Below the pieces are notes generated by a model, which worked only from the letters and a program-made list of their open reading frames with translations, did no database searches and had not been told where the DNA came from. 44,783 bases of DNA, taken from NCBI GenBank assembly GCA_900550105.1, contig URQW01000018.1, forward strand, positions 1 through 44,783, given 5' to 3'. Positions 33,308 through 41,426 of the stretch are shown here, piece after piece; position 1 is the stretch's first letter; every line of letters starts with the position of its first letter. Source of the stretch: an uncultured Pelosinus sp. GTDB taxonomy: Bacteria; Bacillota; Negativicutes; UMGS1260. The position numbers and the translations under genes were made by a program.

Positions 33308-33336
33308 TTGACATTCGTTCTCTCCATGGTTATAAT
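33308..33336 (+). promoter_or_regulatory. Perfect consensus sigma-A promoter ahead of the T-box leader
   Basis: TTGACA (33308-33313), 17 bp, TATAAT (33331-33336). Such a strong promoter is usual where control is exerted by premature termination in the leader. Confidence 0.93.
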
Positions 33337-33539
33337 CTAAATCACAAACTCATATGAGATCAGTAATGATAAAAGAAAGTAGCTCCCATTGTTTCATTCA
33401 GAGAACTGGTGGTTGGTGCAAACCAGTTGAAGCTTGGCGGTGAAGTTCCTTTTTGAACTGCGGACTGAAATGAAAGTAGGTCTGGCCGTTTTGTCTGCGT
33501 TATAAGACTTTAGAGTGATCTTTATGATAAATTCAGGGT

Positions 33540-33583
33540 GGTACCGCGGCATTTCGCCCCTTATTCGGTACCGCTTTTTATTT
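33540..33583 (+). terminator. First T-box terminator
   Basis: GGTACCG (33540-33546) pairs with CGGTACC (33566-33572), extended by G-C and G-U pairs, then TTTTTATTTT. The 5' arm is inside the first T-box sequence, so antitermination and termination exclude each other. Confidence 0.75.
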
Positions 33584-33622
33584 TATCTATAAGATTTCAT
33601 TTGGGTGGTACCACGGTAATTT

Positions 33623-33654
33623 ATCGTCCCTCGGCAGAGGGGCGATTTTCTTTT
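33623..33654 (+). terminator. Second T-box terminator
   Basis: ATCGTCCCTC pairs with GAGGGGCGAT around GGCA (10 bp, one G-U), then TTTTCTTTT. The TCCC stretch can instead pair with the second T-box (GGGTGG...), the canonical T-box switch. Confidence 0.85.
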
Positions 33655-33699
33655 ATGGCCGGCATAAAAGAAAAAACAAATTCAAAGGAGGCTTTTCCC

Positions 33700-35100
33700 A
33701 TGAGTATTCCCTTCCTCATTGTGTGTATCTATATAGGCGTATTATTCCTCATCAGTTATTTTGCTCAGCGGCGCTCCGCTGGTAGTGCTACAAACTACGT
33801 GCTGGCAGGTCGCCAGCTTACGACACCGTTAATTACCGTATCCATCGTCGGTCTTGCCGTCGGCGGCGCATCTACTATCGGGGTAGCCGAACAAGCTTAC
33901 AAAGTCGGTTTGTCAGCAGGCTGGTATACAACAGCTTGGGGCATCGGCGCAATTGTGATGGGTCTTGTCGTTGCAAAAAAATATCGCCAGTTAAACATCA
34001 CCACGATTCCGGAACTGCTTGGCCGTTATTATGATACGAAAGGCATGATTGCAGGTATTGCCTGTCAAATTCTCATTCAGCTTGTAGTCATGTCGCTCCA
34101 ATATATTGCTGGCGGCAGCATTCTCTGCGCTCTCATGCCTGAAATGTTCACTCTCACCACCGGCATGCTCACAAGCGCCGTTGTATTTATCGGCATTACC
34201 TCCATCGGCGGCATGTGGTCAGCCAGCTTATCTAATGTTTTAAACGTAAGTCTCAAATATATCGGCATTATCTTAGCGACAATTGTCAGTATCAACTATT
34301 CCGGCGGTTTTGATATGATTCAGCTAAAACTGCCGCCCAATATTCCTTACATGAGCTTTTTTGACGGTGTCGGTCCTATCGGCATTTTAAGCTGGATTCT
34401 CGTGCTCGTTACAGTTAATCTTTCGCTCCAAAGTATCATCCAGATTTCCCTCGGGGCCAAAAACGTGCAAACAGCCCAGCGCGGCTTTATTATTGGCGGT
34501 CTCATGATGCTGCCGATTGGTTTTGTCAGCGCTATGCTCGGCGTCATTGCAAAAACTATGTTTCCTGACGCCAGCCCCGCTTTAGCCCTGCCGATGACGA
34601 TTATGTCGCTGAATCCCGTTTTGGCGGGTTTGACCCTTGCCGCACTTTGGGCGGCTGATGTATCAACAGCCTGCAACTTGTTACTAAGCTCAGCCACCCT
34701 CTTCTCACAAGATATTTATAAAAAATTCATTAATCCTGACGTGAGCGAAAAGAACTTCTTAGCCATCACGAAACTTTCCGTACTAAGTCTAGGAATTCTC
34801 ACCTTACTGCTCGCTATGACAATCAGCGGCATTATCAGTACCTTAATGGTTGGTCTTAGCTTGACAGCCGCCTTTAGCGTCATTGTCCTATTTACACTAT
34901 TCGCTCCTGGATTTTGCCGAAAAAACTCTGCCTTCAATACCATTTTGGCAGGAGTTATCGTGTTAGTTCTCTGGCAGTTCGTACCAGCTGTAAGAATCTT
35001 CCCTCATGTAATCTATCTCGAATGGGTTACCTGCGTCGGCGTCTTCTTACTAACGTATCTCCTTGATCCAGCACCAATTACAGCTTCTGAATGTGCATAA
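33700..35100 (+). CDS. Sodium:solute symporter (SSF family)
   Basis: A 466-residue transporter with about 13 membrane helices of the SSF/LeuT fold. Family marks include NYVLAGRQL after the first helix, GLAVGGASTIGVAEQAY in the sodium-site region, and the central LWAADVSTACNLLLSSATLF, similar to the SSF signature. I chose the ATG at 33700, eight bases after AAAGGAGG; the frame extends upstream through the T-box, where translation is implausible. Control by an amino-acid-sensing T-box suggests that the cargo is the amino acid that charges that tRNA, probably valine or a related branched-chain compound, or a precursor. SSF proteins also carry pantothenate, proline and sugars. Confidence 0.88.
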   Translation: MSIPFLIVCIYIGVLFLISYFAQRRSAGSATNYVLAGRQLTTPLITVSIVGLAVGGASTIGVAEQAYKVGLSAGWYTTAWGIGAIVMGLVVAKKYRQLNITTIPELLGRYYDTKGMIAGIACQILIQLVVMSLQYIAGGSILCALMPEMFTLTTGMLTSAVVFIGITSIGGMWSASLSNVLNVSLKYIGIILATIVSINYSGGFDMIQLKLPPNIPYMSFFDGVGPIGILSWILVLVTVNLSLQSIIQISLGAKNVQTAQRGFIIGGLMMLPIGFVSAMLGVIAKTMFPDASPALALPMTIMSLNPVLAGLTLAALWAADVSTACNLLLSSATLFSQDIYKKFINPDVSEKNFLAITKLSVLSLGILTLLLAMTISGIISTLMVGLSLTAAFSVIVLFTLFAPGFCRKNSAFNTILAGVIVLVLWQFVPAVRIFPHVIYLEWVTCVGVFLLTYLLDPAPITASECA

Positions 35101-35110
35101 AGCAACTTGC

Positions 35111-35172
35111 AAAAAGAGGTATCCAAATCATGGTGAATCAATCCTAGTCGCCATGACGGATACCTCTTTTTT
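35111..35172. terminator. Terminator between convergent symporter and aminotransferase genes
   Basis: AAAGAGGTATCC pairs with GGATACCTCTTT (12 bp); inside the large loop CATGG and CCATG can also pair. A T-run follows on the plus strand, and A-rich sequence precedes it, so it can work both ways. Confidence 0.82.
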
Positions 35173-35199
35173 ATCGTTATTTCCTTATACTATCTTCGT

Positions 35200-36585
35200 T
35201 TATTTATGAAAATTCGTAACAACCTTACGGAAAGTATCGGCGAGTCGTTTTGTTTCTTCCTTCGTGATAATAAGCGGCGGCGCAGCTGTCAAAACATTAT
35301 TAGACTGCGGTACGCTGCGGGACATACGACCAATCATAACTCCGTCAGCCTTAGCTTCAGCAACCATCTGAGCTAAATATTTTTCCGGCAAAGGCGCCTT
35401 GGTTTTCTTATCTTCCACTAATTCAATCCCCAGGAAAAGTCCCTTGCCGCGAACTTCGCCTACATGCGGTAATGCTTCTAAATCCTTCAGGCTTTCTAGT
35501 AGATAGTCTCCCATCGCCGCACTATTGGCTACAAGCTTCTCTTCTTCCATAATTTTAATATTGGCAAGCGCCGCAGCACAGCCGGCAGCACAGCCGCCAA
35601 AGGTACTGATATCCCGGAAATAGCCAAGCGTATCGGCTGCATCTACTTTAAATTGTTCAAAGATAAACTGTTTCGTAAGAGCTGCCGAAATCGGCATATA
35701 GGAGCTTGCTAAGCCTTTGGCCATGGTAATCATGTCAGGCTCAAAATCATAATTCTGATAACCAAACATCTTGCCAGTACGACCAAAGCCATTTACGACT
35801 TCATCCATAATTAACAAAACTTCATACTTATCACAGATTTCACGGATAATCGGATAATATTCTGGTACAGGAACAATAATACCGCCCCCAGCTGTAATCG
35901 GTTCTAAAATGACAGCTGCCACTTCATCAGGTCCTTCGCTCTGAATGACCTTCTCGAGAGCGTGAGCACATTCCACATTACAGCTAGGATAAGTCTTGCC
36001 AAATTGGCAGCGATAACAAAGAGCGTGAGGCATTTCAGCAAAACCTGCTGGAAAAGGACCGTAGCCGCTCTTGCGTTCTTCTTGACCAGTAGCAGCTAGG
36101 ACGGCAATGGAACTGCCATGATAGTCGCGATGACGGTAAATGATTTTATGTTTATTTTTTTCTGGATACTTCAATTTAAAATACTGTCTGGCAATTTTAA
36201 AGGTTTTTTCATTGGCTTCAGAGCCGCTGTTGGCAATATAGGCTCGTGGCGTAGCAGGCGACAACTCCGCTAATTTTTTAGCCAAACGAATATAAGGAGG
36301 ATTGCCCATAGAGCCAGCATAATAAGGCAACTCTCTCAGCTGCTCCGTAATAGCAGTGATAATTGCTTCCTGGCCATAGCCGACATTTACACACCAAACC
36401 CCGCCAGACAAACCGTCAAGATATTCTCGACCTTGGATATCCTGAATCATCGCCCCCTTGCCGGCGACCATAATCGGCGGATCCTGATTTTCAAAAGCGC
36501 TATGATTCGTAATATGAAGCCATAAATGTTCTTTGTGCAGTTCTACAAGCTCCTGCATTTCGTCTTTGCTATACACTTTACTCAT
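35200..36585 (-). CDS. Class III aminotransferase, taurine-pyruvate type
   Basis: A 461-residue PLP enzyme with K290 as cofactor lysine (TMAKGLASSY), NSGSEANE (119-126), YHG (155-157) and MDEVVNGFGRTG (260-271). The blocks GGVWCVNVGYG and RDYHGSSIAVLAATGQ recall taurine-pyruvate aminotransferase (Tpa), which converts taurine and pyruvate to sulfoacetaldehyde and alanine. Four cysteines, C190-x2-C193-x8-C202-x3-C206, form a possible metal site seen in part of the class. No sulfoacetaldehyde-processing gene (xsc, sarD, isethionate lyase) is in the window, so beta-alanine, putrescine or GABA remain possible. AAAGGAG precedes the ATG; the PucR gene lies 52 bp upstream on the same strand. Confidence 0.82.
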   Translation of the reverse strand: MSKVYSKDEMQELVELHKEHLWLHITNHSAFENQDPPIMVAGKGAMIQDIQGREYLDGLSGGVWCVNVGYGQEAIITAITEQLRELPYYAGSMGNPPYIRLAKKLAELSPATPRAYIANSGSEANEKTFKIARQYFKLKYPEKNKHKIIYRHRDYHGSSIAVLAATGQEERKSGYGPFPAGFAEMPHALCYRCQFGKTYPSCNVECAHALEKVIQSEGPDEVAAVILEPITAGGGIIVPVPEYYPIIREICDKYEVLLIMDEVVNGFGRTGKMFGYQNYDFEPDMITMAKGLASSYMPISAALTKQFIFEQFKVDAADTLGYFRDISTFGGCAAGCAAALANIKIMEEEKLVANSAAMGDYLLESLKDLEALPHVGEVRGKGLFLGIELVEDKKTKAPLPEKYLAQMVAEAKADGVMIGRMSRSVPQSNNVLTAAPPLIITKEETKRLADTFRKVVTNFHK

Positions 36586-36637
36586 ATCCAGCCACTCCTT
36601 TGATCTATAAAAATGATTTGAACTTCCCTACTAGGCC

Positions 36638-37855
36638 TTACAAATATAAAAATTGATGCACGATTGTTGCAAAATATAACAGCATGCGATCCTTAGGATC
36701 GCTTAAATTTCGTCCGGTAATCTCCACAATCTTTTGCAGACGATATTTGAGTGTATTGCGGTGAATAAAGAGTCGCTCTGAAACACGAACAAAGTTTCCA
36801 TTTTCCTCAAGAAATACCGTGAGGGTATTGACAAGCTCAGCGCCATGCTTTTCATCATAAGCTAGCAGCAAAGCAAGAACTTCGCTGCGAAATCCCTCTA
36901 GTTCACTACGATCCTGTACATTAAATAAGACTTTATAAAAGCCGATTTCATCAAAGCCCATTGATTTATGCGTCCCTGAAATCGTTTGTGCAACCCGCAT
37001 AGCCTGTTCCGCTTGAGCCAAACCTTTTCTCGCTTGACGGATGTCCTCAAAGGGATGCCCCCAACCAAGTCGTAATTTCAGCCCGGCAAATTGAAGCTGA
37101 AATTCCTGAGAGATCTCCTCCGCTAAACTTCGAGTAATCTCCTGCTCCTCAAAACTACGCGTCGTCGGTAGCATAATGAGGGCTGTATCAAGGCGAATCA
37201 GGCATAACGCCTTTTTCCCTCTCTTTTCGAATACGGTTTGAATGAGCTTTTGCATTTGCAGTTTAATAACTAAAATATGATGCTCCGTAAGGGCCCTAAT
37301 TTCTGATAAATAGGCTGAAAAGTGCTCGAATTTTACAATCATAATCTGATACGTCTGGGTCAAATCGTAATCACAAGAAGCCGCCCGCGCCACGAGATGT
37401 TCATGATTTTCCCCGCTGCCATAAAGAATATTTTCCAAAATGTCTTGAACCGACTTTTCTTCAATTTGTTTGGCAGCGATAAAATTATAAATCGCCCGCG
37501 TCACTTCGGCGAGTTTCACTTCCCAGGGCAGCTCAAAAATCGGAAATCCCAACTCATCGGCTGCTGCTAACGCCTCTGGCGGTGTTGTTTGAATATAAGG
37601 ACCTACATTGATCACCAGGCCCGCTACTTCTTTATCGTAGCAGGCACGAACAATATCAGGTAAATCAGCAAGATTACCCCGCATGCCAATCCCGGTCGTA
37701 AATAATAGCTCGCCGCCTTGTACCCATTCCATGACATCAGGCAAATCCAAAACATGAGCCCAATGAAGCACTCGCTCAAGACCGCTGTTGCCAGCTACAA
37801 GCTTACATTCTTTTAGGGCCGGAAGCCGCAATAAATCAGCCAGCTTGACAACCAT
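36638..37855 (-). CDS. PucR-family transcriptional regulator
   Basis: A 405-residue activator. The N-terminal PucR domain (about 5-125; VKLADLLRLPALKECKLVAG, and WVQGGELLFTTG) senses a ligand, a middle GGDEF-like region follows (about 150-290), and the C-terminal PucR HTH (about 340-400) contains FVRVSERLFIHRNTLKYRLQKI. Members control purine, GABA, and amino-acid use and often sit beside aminotransferases. It precedes the class III aminotransferase on the same strand, probably as one transcript, which suggests that it senses that enzyme's amine substrate. GGGAGG lies nine bases ahead of its ATG; a terminator-like hairpin occupies its leader. Confidence 0.9.
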   Translation of the reverse strand: MVVKLADLLRLPALKECKLVAGNSGLERVLHWAHVLDLPDVMEWVQGGELLFTTGIGMRGNLADLPDIVRACYDKEVAGLVINVGPYIQTTPPEALAAADELGFPIFELPWEVKLAEVTRAIYNFIAAKQIEEKSVQDILENILYGSGENHEHLVARAASCDYDLTQTYQIMIVKFEHFSAYLSEIRALTEHHILVIKLQMQKLIQTVFEKRGKKALCLIRLDTALIMLPTTRSFEEQEITRSLAEEISQEFQLQFAGLKLRLGWGHPFEDIRQARKGLAQAEQAMRVAQTISGTHKSMGFDEIGFYKVLFNVQDRSELEGFRSEVLALLLAYDEKHGAELVNTLTVFLEENGNFVRVSERLFIHRNTLKYRLQKIVEITGRNLSDPKDRMLLYFATIVHQFLYL

Positions 37856-37885
37856 AGTCTAAAGCCTCCCTTTTTCAGTCAGTTA

Positions 37886-37922
37886 ATAAAAAGACGCTAA
37901 GCGCCCTTTGCGCTGTAGCGTC
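37886..37922 (-). terminator. Terminator hairpin in the leader of the pucR gene
   Basis: On the minus strand GACGCTACAGCGC and GCGCTTAGCGTC pair around AAAGG (small internal mismatch), then TTTTTATT. It ends only about 30 nt before the pucR start codon, so no promoter fits after it. It either ends the upstream exporter transcript or attenuates pucR. Confidence 0.75.
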
Positions 37923-37943
37923 ATTGCTCATCAACTTAATTTT

Positions 37944-37949
37944 ATTATA
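37944..37949 (-). promoter_or_regulatory. Candidate -10 element upstream of the pucR leader hairpin
   Basis: TATAAT on the minus strand, preceded 17 bp earlier by only a poor -35 (TAGAGA). If used, the transcript would include the terminator hairpin. Confidence 0.4.
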
Positions 37950-38029
37950 ACAAAGATAATCGGGAATCTCTATGTGCCGATTCACCAAAAAATCAAATAA
38001 ATTCTAGTAACTCCCTACAAAAGATCGTC

Positions 38030-38905
38030 TTATTTTTTCCCGCTAAACCGTGAAAAAAGATAGCAGCCGCTTACTACAATAACCGTCCCGGCAGATTGTA
38101 ACAGTGTTAAAGGTTCTCCTAATAATAAAAAAGCAATAATCGCCGTAAAAATCGGATTGAAATTCAAAAAAACCCCCGCCGTTGTGGCGCCCACTTTCTG
38201 GACTCCCAAATTCCAGAAAAACATACATAAAACAGTAGAAAGAAAACTCATATAAAGCATGGCGCCCCAAAAAGCGCCATCAGCTTGATCAATCGCAAAA
38301 TCAGGTCCGGCTAAAGGCAGAAGCAGCAAAAAACCGAACAGACCGGAATAAAACGTAGCAGCAAGCGGTGTTACATACTGCATTGCTGCTTTGGTAAATA
38401 TGGAATAAAGCCCCCATACGCTCACAGCAGCAACCATCCATAAATCACCTTCATTAAATTGCAGGTGACAAAGCTGCTGTAAATTTCCTTTAGAAATAAC
38501 AAGAATTACACCGGCCAAAGAAAGCAGCATGGCCGCAATTTGCGATGGTCGTAGCTTATCATAGCGAAACAAGGAGGCAAATAAAGCAATTGATAAGGGG
38601 TTTAACGTCGAAATAAGTCCAACATTCATAGCTGTGGTCTTAGCCAAAGCCCAAAATTGAAGTACATTAAACAACAGAACTCCCGTAACTCCCATACCAA
38701 AGAGCGGCCACAAAGCCCCTCGCGGCGGAACCATTTTCTTTTGACCATATAACAACGGAGGAAGCAGAAACAACAGGGAAAGCCCCCAACGCAAAATCGT
38801 TAACGTGATAGGTGACGCATGATTTACTAAAACTTTTCCAACAATAAAACTGCCTGACCATAAAAAGCTGGTCAAAAGCAACAACAAATGATATTTAGAC
38901 AACAT
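38030..38905 (-). CDS. EamA/DMT-family transporter
   Basis: A 291-residue membrane protein with ten predicted helices arranged as two EamA repeats (about 5-135 and 150-287). FLWSGSFIVGKVLV at the first helix and TTAGVFLNFNPIFTAIIAFLLLGEPLT in the ninth (given here only as a landmark; key part PIFTAIIAFLLLGE) are typical of the family. Members export amino acids or metabolites; the cargo cannot be told. It has its own extended -10 promoter and no operon partner, although pucR follows on the same strand after 174 bp with a terminator between. Confidence 0.88.
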   Translation of the reverse strand: MLSKYHLLLLLTSFLWSGSFIVGKVLVNHASPITLTILRWGLSLLFLLPPLLYGQKKMVPPRGALWPLFGMGVTGVLLFNVLQFWALAKTTAMNVGLISTLNPLSIALFASLFRYDKLRPSQIAAMLLSLAGVILVISKGNLQQLCHLQFNEGDLWMVAAVSVWGLYSIFTKAAMQYVTPLAATFYSGLFGFLLLLPLAGPDFAIDQADGAFWGAMLYMSFLSTVLCMFFWNLGVQKVGATTAGVFLNFNPIFTAIIAFLLLGEPLTLLQSAGTVIVVSGCYLFSRFSGKK

Positions 38906-38941
38906 AGTTTAAACCCCTTCAACAACAGACTTAACGCTTTC

Positions 38942-38950
38942 AGTATAGCA
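38942..38950 (-). promoter_or_regulatory. Extended -10 promoter of the EamA transporter gene
   Basis: On the minus strand TGCTATACT matches the extended -10 form (TGnTATAAT). No good -35 is present at 17 bp; the element is about 36 bp before the start codon. Confidence 0.5.
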
Positions 38951-38972
38951 CTAAATAGCGGCAAGGGCAGTC

Positions 38973-39004
38973 AAAAAGAAAAAGCCAGAACAATTTGTTC
39001 TGGC
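38973..39004 (-). terminator. Terminator of the HD-GYP gene
   Basis: GCCAGAACA and TGTTCTGGC pair perfectly (9 bp, 3-nt loop); on the minus strand TTTTTCTTTTT follows. Confidence 0.88.
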
Positions 39005-39022
39005 CTGGCACTACGACAAGCG

Positions 39023-40087
39023 CTAGACTACGATCTCAGCAATTTTTAAATTACATTGTTCCAGACAAAGACATTCTCCAGAATCCAGTTGTACGATCAG
39101 TGGATTTAAGCTGCCATAATTCATATAAACCAATTTGCCGAGCAAACCATTACTCAATCTTACGCAAGACCCAATCAGGCTTTTGGCCGCTTGTTCCAGA
39201 AATGTTAAGCAAATTTTTGCATCAAGCGAACTAAACATGGCTTGATAGATTTCCTTCATAACGACAAGGGGAGACAAGGGCTCCCGATAGACACGGCGGG
39301 AAACCATCGCATCATAAACATCGGCCACAGCTATGACTTTACCAATCGGACTAATCGCCTCCGCCACCAGTTTTTGCGGATAACCAGTACCGTCAATCCG
39401 CTCATGGTGCTGCCAAACGCCTTCTTTAACAGCCGGAGAGAGCTGATTGCAATCTTTGACTAGATCAAAACCTAGTTGAGCATGAAATTTCATAATTTCC
39501 ATCTCATAGGAAAGTAATTTTCCGGGCTTATCCAAAATCGGACTAGGAATCGACACCTTTCCCACATCATGTAACAGACCTGCTAACACCAGATCACGCA
39601 AATCTTCCTGCGGCCACTTAAGCCATGCGCCCAAAATCCCTGATAGTACCGCCACATTGACACTATGGCGAAATAAATACTCCCCCCTATTATCCATGAT
39701 ATGTAAATAAGGGAAAATAATATTAGATCGCTCCAACAGAGGCAGTAGCAATGAATCTGCCAAATTTTCTAGTTTGGTCACAGGAAGCGGCTGCAATCGG
39801 CTTATATCCTGAAAAACTTCAGCAACAGCTGTAATCATCTGATTTCGCACATCGATAAACCGTTGCCGCTCTGCGGTCAAAGCATCCTCGACCGTACTTG
39901 GCTTCTCTTGTTCGACAACAACTTCAGAAATACCGCGTTTGCTTAATGTTTGAATCAATGAATCTGTCAAAATTGCCCTGGCATTCAATAAAACGACTCC
40001 AGTTTCCGTCAGAACCGCTTTGGCTAACTTCATTCCCGGTTGCGCTTGTCTAATGCTGCATGTTTGGCTAGAAAGCAAAATAGACAC
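39023..40087 (-). CDS. Stand-alone HD-GYP domain protein (c-di-GMP phosphodiesterase candidate)
   Basis: A 354-residue cytoplasmic protein. An N-terminal region of about 110 residues (QPGMKLAKAVLTETGVVLL) is the usual leader domain of these proteins. The HD-GYP domain follows (about 125-320) with RHSVNVAVL, HDVGKVSIP and HHERIDGTGYP, so all catalytic motifs are present, and the enzyme should hydrolyse c-di-GMP. There is no receiver domain, unlike the other HD-GYP protein in this window. It is transcribed alone, ending at its own terminator. Confidence 0.92.
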   Translation of the reverse strand: MSILLSSQTCSIRQAQPGMKLAKAVLTETGVVLLNARAILTDSLIQTLSKRGISEVVVEQEKPSTVEDALTAERQRFIDVRNQMITAVAEVFQDISRLQPLPVTKLENLADSLLLPLLERSNIIFPYLHIMDNRGEYLFRHSVNVAVLSGILGAWLKWPQEDLRDLVLAGLLHDVGKVSIPSPILDKPGKLLSYEMEIMKFHAQLGFDLVKDCNQLSPAVKEGVWQHHERIDGTGYPQKLVAEAISPIGKVIAVADVYDAMVSRRVYREPLSPLVVMKEIYQAMFSSLDAKICLTFLEQAAKSLIGSCVRLSNGLLGKLVYMNYGSLNPLIVQLDSGECLCLEQCNLKIAEIVV

Positions 40088-40192
40088 CCCGTCTTTCTTT
40101 CATCTTACCGCTAGCAACCGACGTCATATATTGTTGGCAGTCGTCGTTTATTCGCTTTTCTCGGGACTAAAATTTGTTGATACCGTTCTCTA

Positions 40193-40221
40193 ATTATAAT
40201 ACAAAAAAAAGCGCCAAACTA
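40193..40221 (-). promoter_or_regulatory. Candidate promoter of the HD-GYP gene
   Basis: TATAAT (40198-40193) lies 17 bp after a weak TAGTTT (40221-40216) on the minus strand, leaving a leader of about 100 nt. The region between the men operon end and this gene holds no gene and no clear terminator. Confidence 0.4.
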
Positions 40222-40283
40222 CTTTTTTCCTTTGATTTTTTCCGCTAAAAAATACAAAAAAGCGTCAAACAAACCATTCATGG

Positions 40284-41411
40284 CTAAGAGTATACAGCTT
40301 TAGCTAAAGTAACCTTTTTGAGTTTTTCTTCTGAGACACCAAAACCAATGCCAGGTTCTGTTGGTACAACTACCTCACCTTGATGAACAGTCACTTCCGG
40401 TTCGATAATATCAAAGTCCCAGTACCGCTCTGAAGCCGATAAATCGCCAGGAAGCGTAAAACCGTCCAAAGAAGCGAGTGCAATATTATGAGCCCGACCA
40501 ACACCGGTTTCAAACATCCCGCCGCACCATACAGGAATTCTCTGGCTCGCACATAAATCATGAGCCGCTTTTGCCGCACTGAGTCCGCCAATGCGACTCA
40601 ATTTAATATTGATAATTTGACAGCTTTTTAAAGCAAGGGCTAGTTCGATATCATGAAAAGAAGCAATACTTTCATCAAGGCAAAGCGGGGTTTTTAGCCT
40701 AGCTTGAAGGTTGCTGTGACCTAATAGATCGCCTGGGGCAAGTGGCTGTTCAATCATCGTTAACTGCCATTGATCCACTTCATCAAAAAAAGCGTCGGTA
40801 GCTTTATAAGCGCCATTGGCATCAACTGCTAAAGAAAGTAGCGGGAATACTTTGCGCACAGCGGCAATCACACTGTGATCCTGACCTGGCTTAATCTTCA
40901 GCTTGATTTTTTGATAACCGGCTTGTTGGTACGCCGCTATCTTATGTAATAACTCGGTCTCAGTCGTCTTTAATCCGACTACGACACCAACCGGAACCTG
41001 CCGCCGCTTGCCGCCAAGTAAAGCAGCTAAGGAACAGCCCTGCCGTTTAGCAGCTAAATCCCATAAGGCGCCTTCTAAACCAGCTTTAGCCATATAATTA
41101 CGCTGCACTGGGGCAAACAGTACGACAATTCCTGGGACTGTAACAAAGGGTTGCTGTAAAACACGGGGAATCAAAAAATCACTAAGTACGTGCCAGGCGG
41201 TATCAATCGTTTCTTCTTGATACCAGGGAATCGCAAAAACTGGCGTTTCACCCCAACCAACGATTCCATCATGATCACACGCAGCCACAAGGATAGCATC
41301 TTTCTTCTTTATAGCGCCAAAACTTGTCGTAACAGGGTCCTTTAAGCGCATCTGCACATGATACAGCGTCACAGACTCAATTTTCAGTGGAATATTTACA
41401 CCTGTTGGCAT
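40284..41411 (-). CDS. menC: o-Succinylbenzoate synthase
   Basis: Dehydrates SHCHC to o-succinylbenzoate in menaquinone synthesis. A 375-residue enolase-superfamily enzyme of the longer Bacillus-type MenC class: the catalytic K-x-K lies in IKLKIKPG, the metal acids in VDANGAY, IEQPL and CLDESI, and the second lysine in INIKLSRIGG. GGAGG lies 10 nt before the ATG. It follows menE by 15 bp as last gene of the operon. Members of this class can also racemise N-acyl amino acids, but the surroundings make MenC clear. Confidence 0.93.
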   Translation of the reverse strand: MPTGVNIPLKIESVTLYHVQMRLKDPVTTSFGAIKKKDAILVAACDHDGIVGWGETPVFAIPWYQEETIDTAWHVLSDFLIPRVLQQPFVTVPGIVVLFAPVQRNYMAKAGLEGALWDLAAKRQGCSLAALLGGKRRQVPVGVVVGLKTTETELLHKIAAYQQAGYQKIKLKIKPGQDHSVIAAVRKVFPLLSLAVDANGAYKATDAFFDEVDQWQLTMIEQPLAPGDLLGHSNLQARLKTPLCLDESIASFHDIELALALKSCQIINIKLSRIGGLSAAKAAHDLCASQRIPVWCGGMFETGVGRAHNIALASLDGFTLPGDLSASERYWDFDIIEPEVTVHQGEVVVPTEPGIGFGVSEEKLKKVTLAKAVYS

Positions 41412-41426
41412 GATGATCTGTCCTCC

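Larger units (their letters stand above)
33343..33654 (+). promoter_or_regulatory. T-box leader, probable valine (GUU) specifier, with two T-box modules
   Basis: Stem I is recognisable from AGTA (33379-33382), AGAGA (from 33400), the distal hairpin ACTGGT...ACCAGT with GGTTGGTG, and the GAA (33442-33444) that would face AGTA in the loop-E motif. The codon after that GAA is GTT (33445-33447), read as a valine specifier. A first T-box, AGGGTGGTACCGCGG (33535-33549), and a second, TGGGTGGTACCACGG (from 33602), follow, each with its own terminator. T-boxes read uncharged tRNA and then let transcription through. The presence of a T-box is certain; the specifier is less so. Confidence 0.88.

Noticed and set aside
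33538..33699. N-terminal extension of the symporter through the T-box region
   Set aside because: The open frame crosses the T-box and both terminators, has no SD and adds non-membrane residues; the ATG at 33700 has a strong SD.
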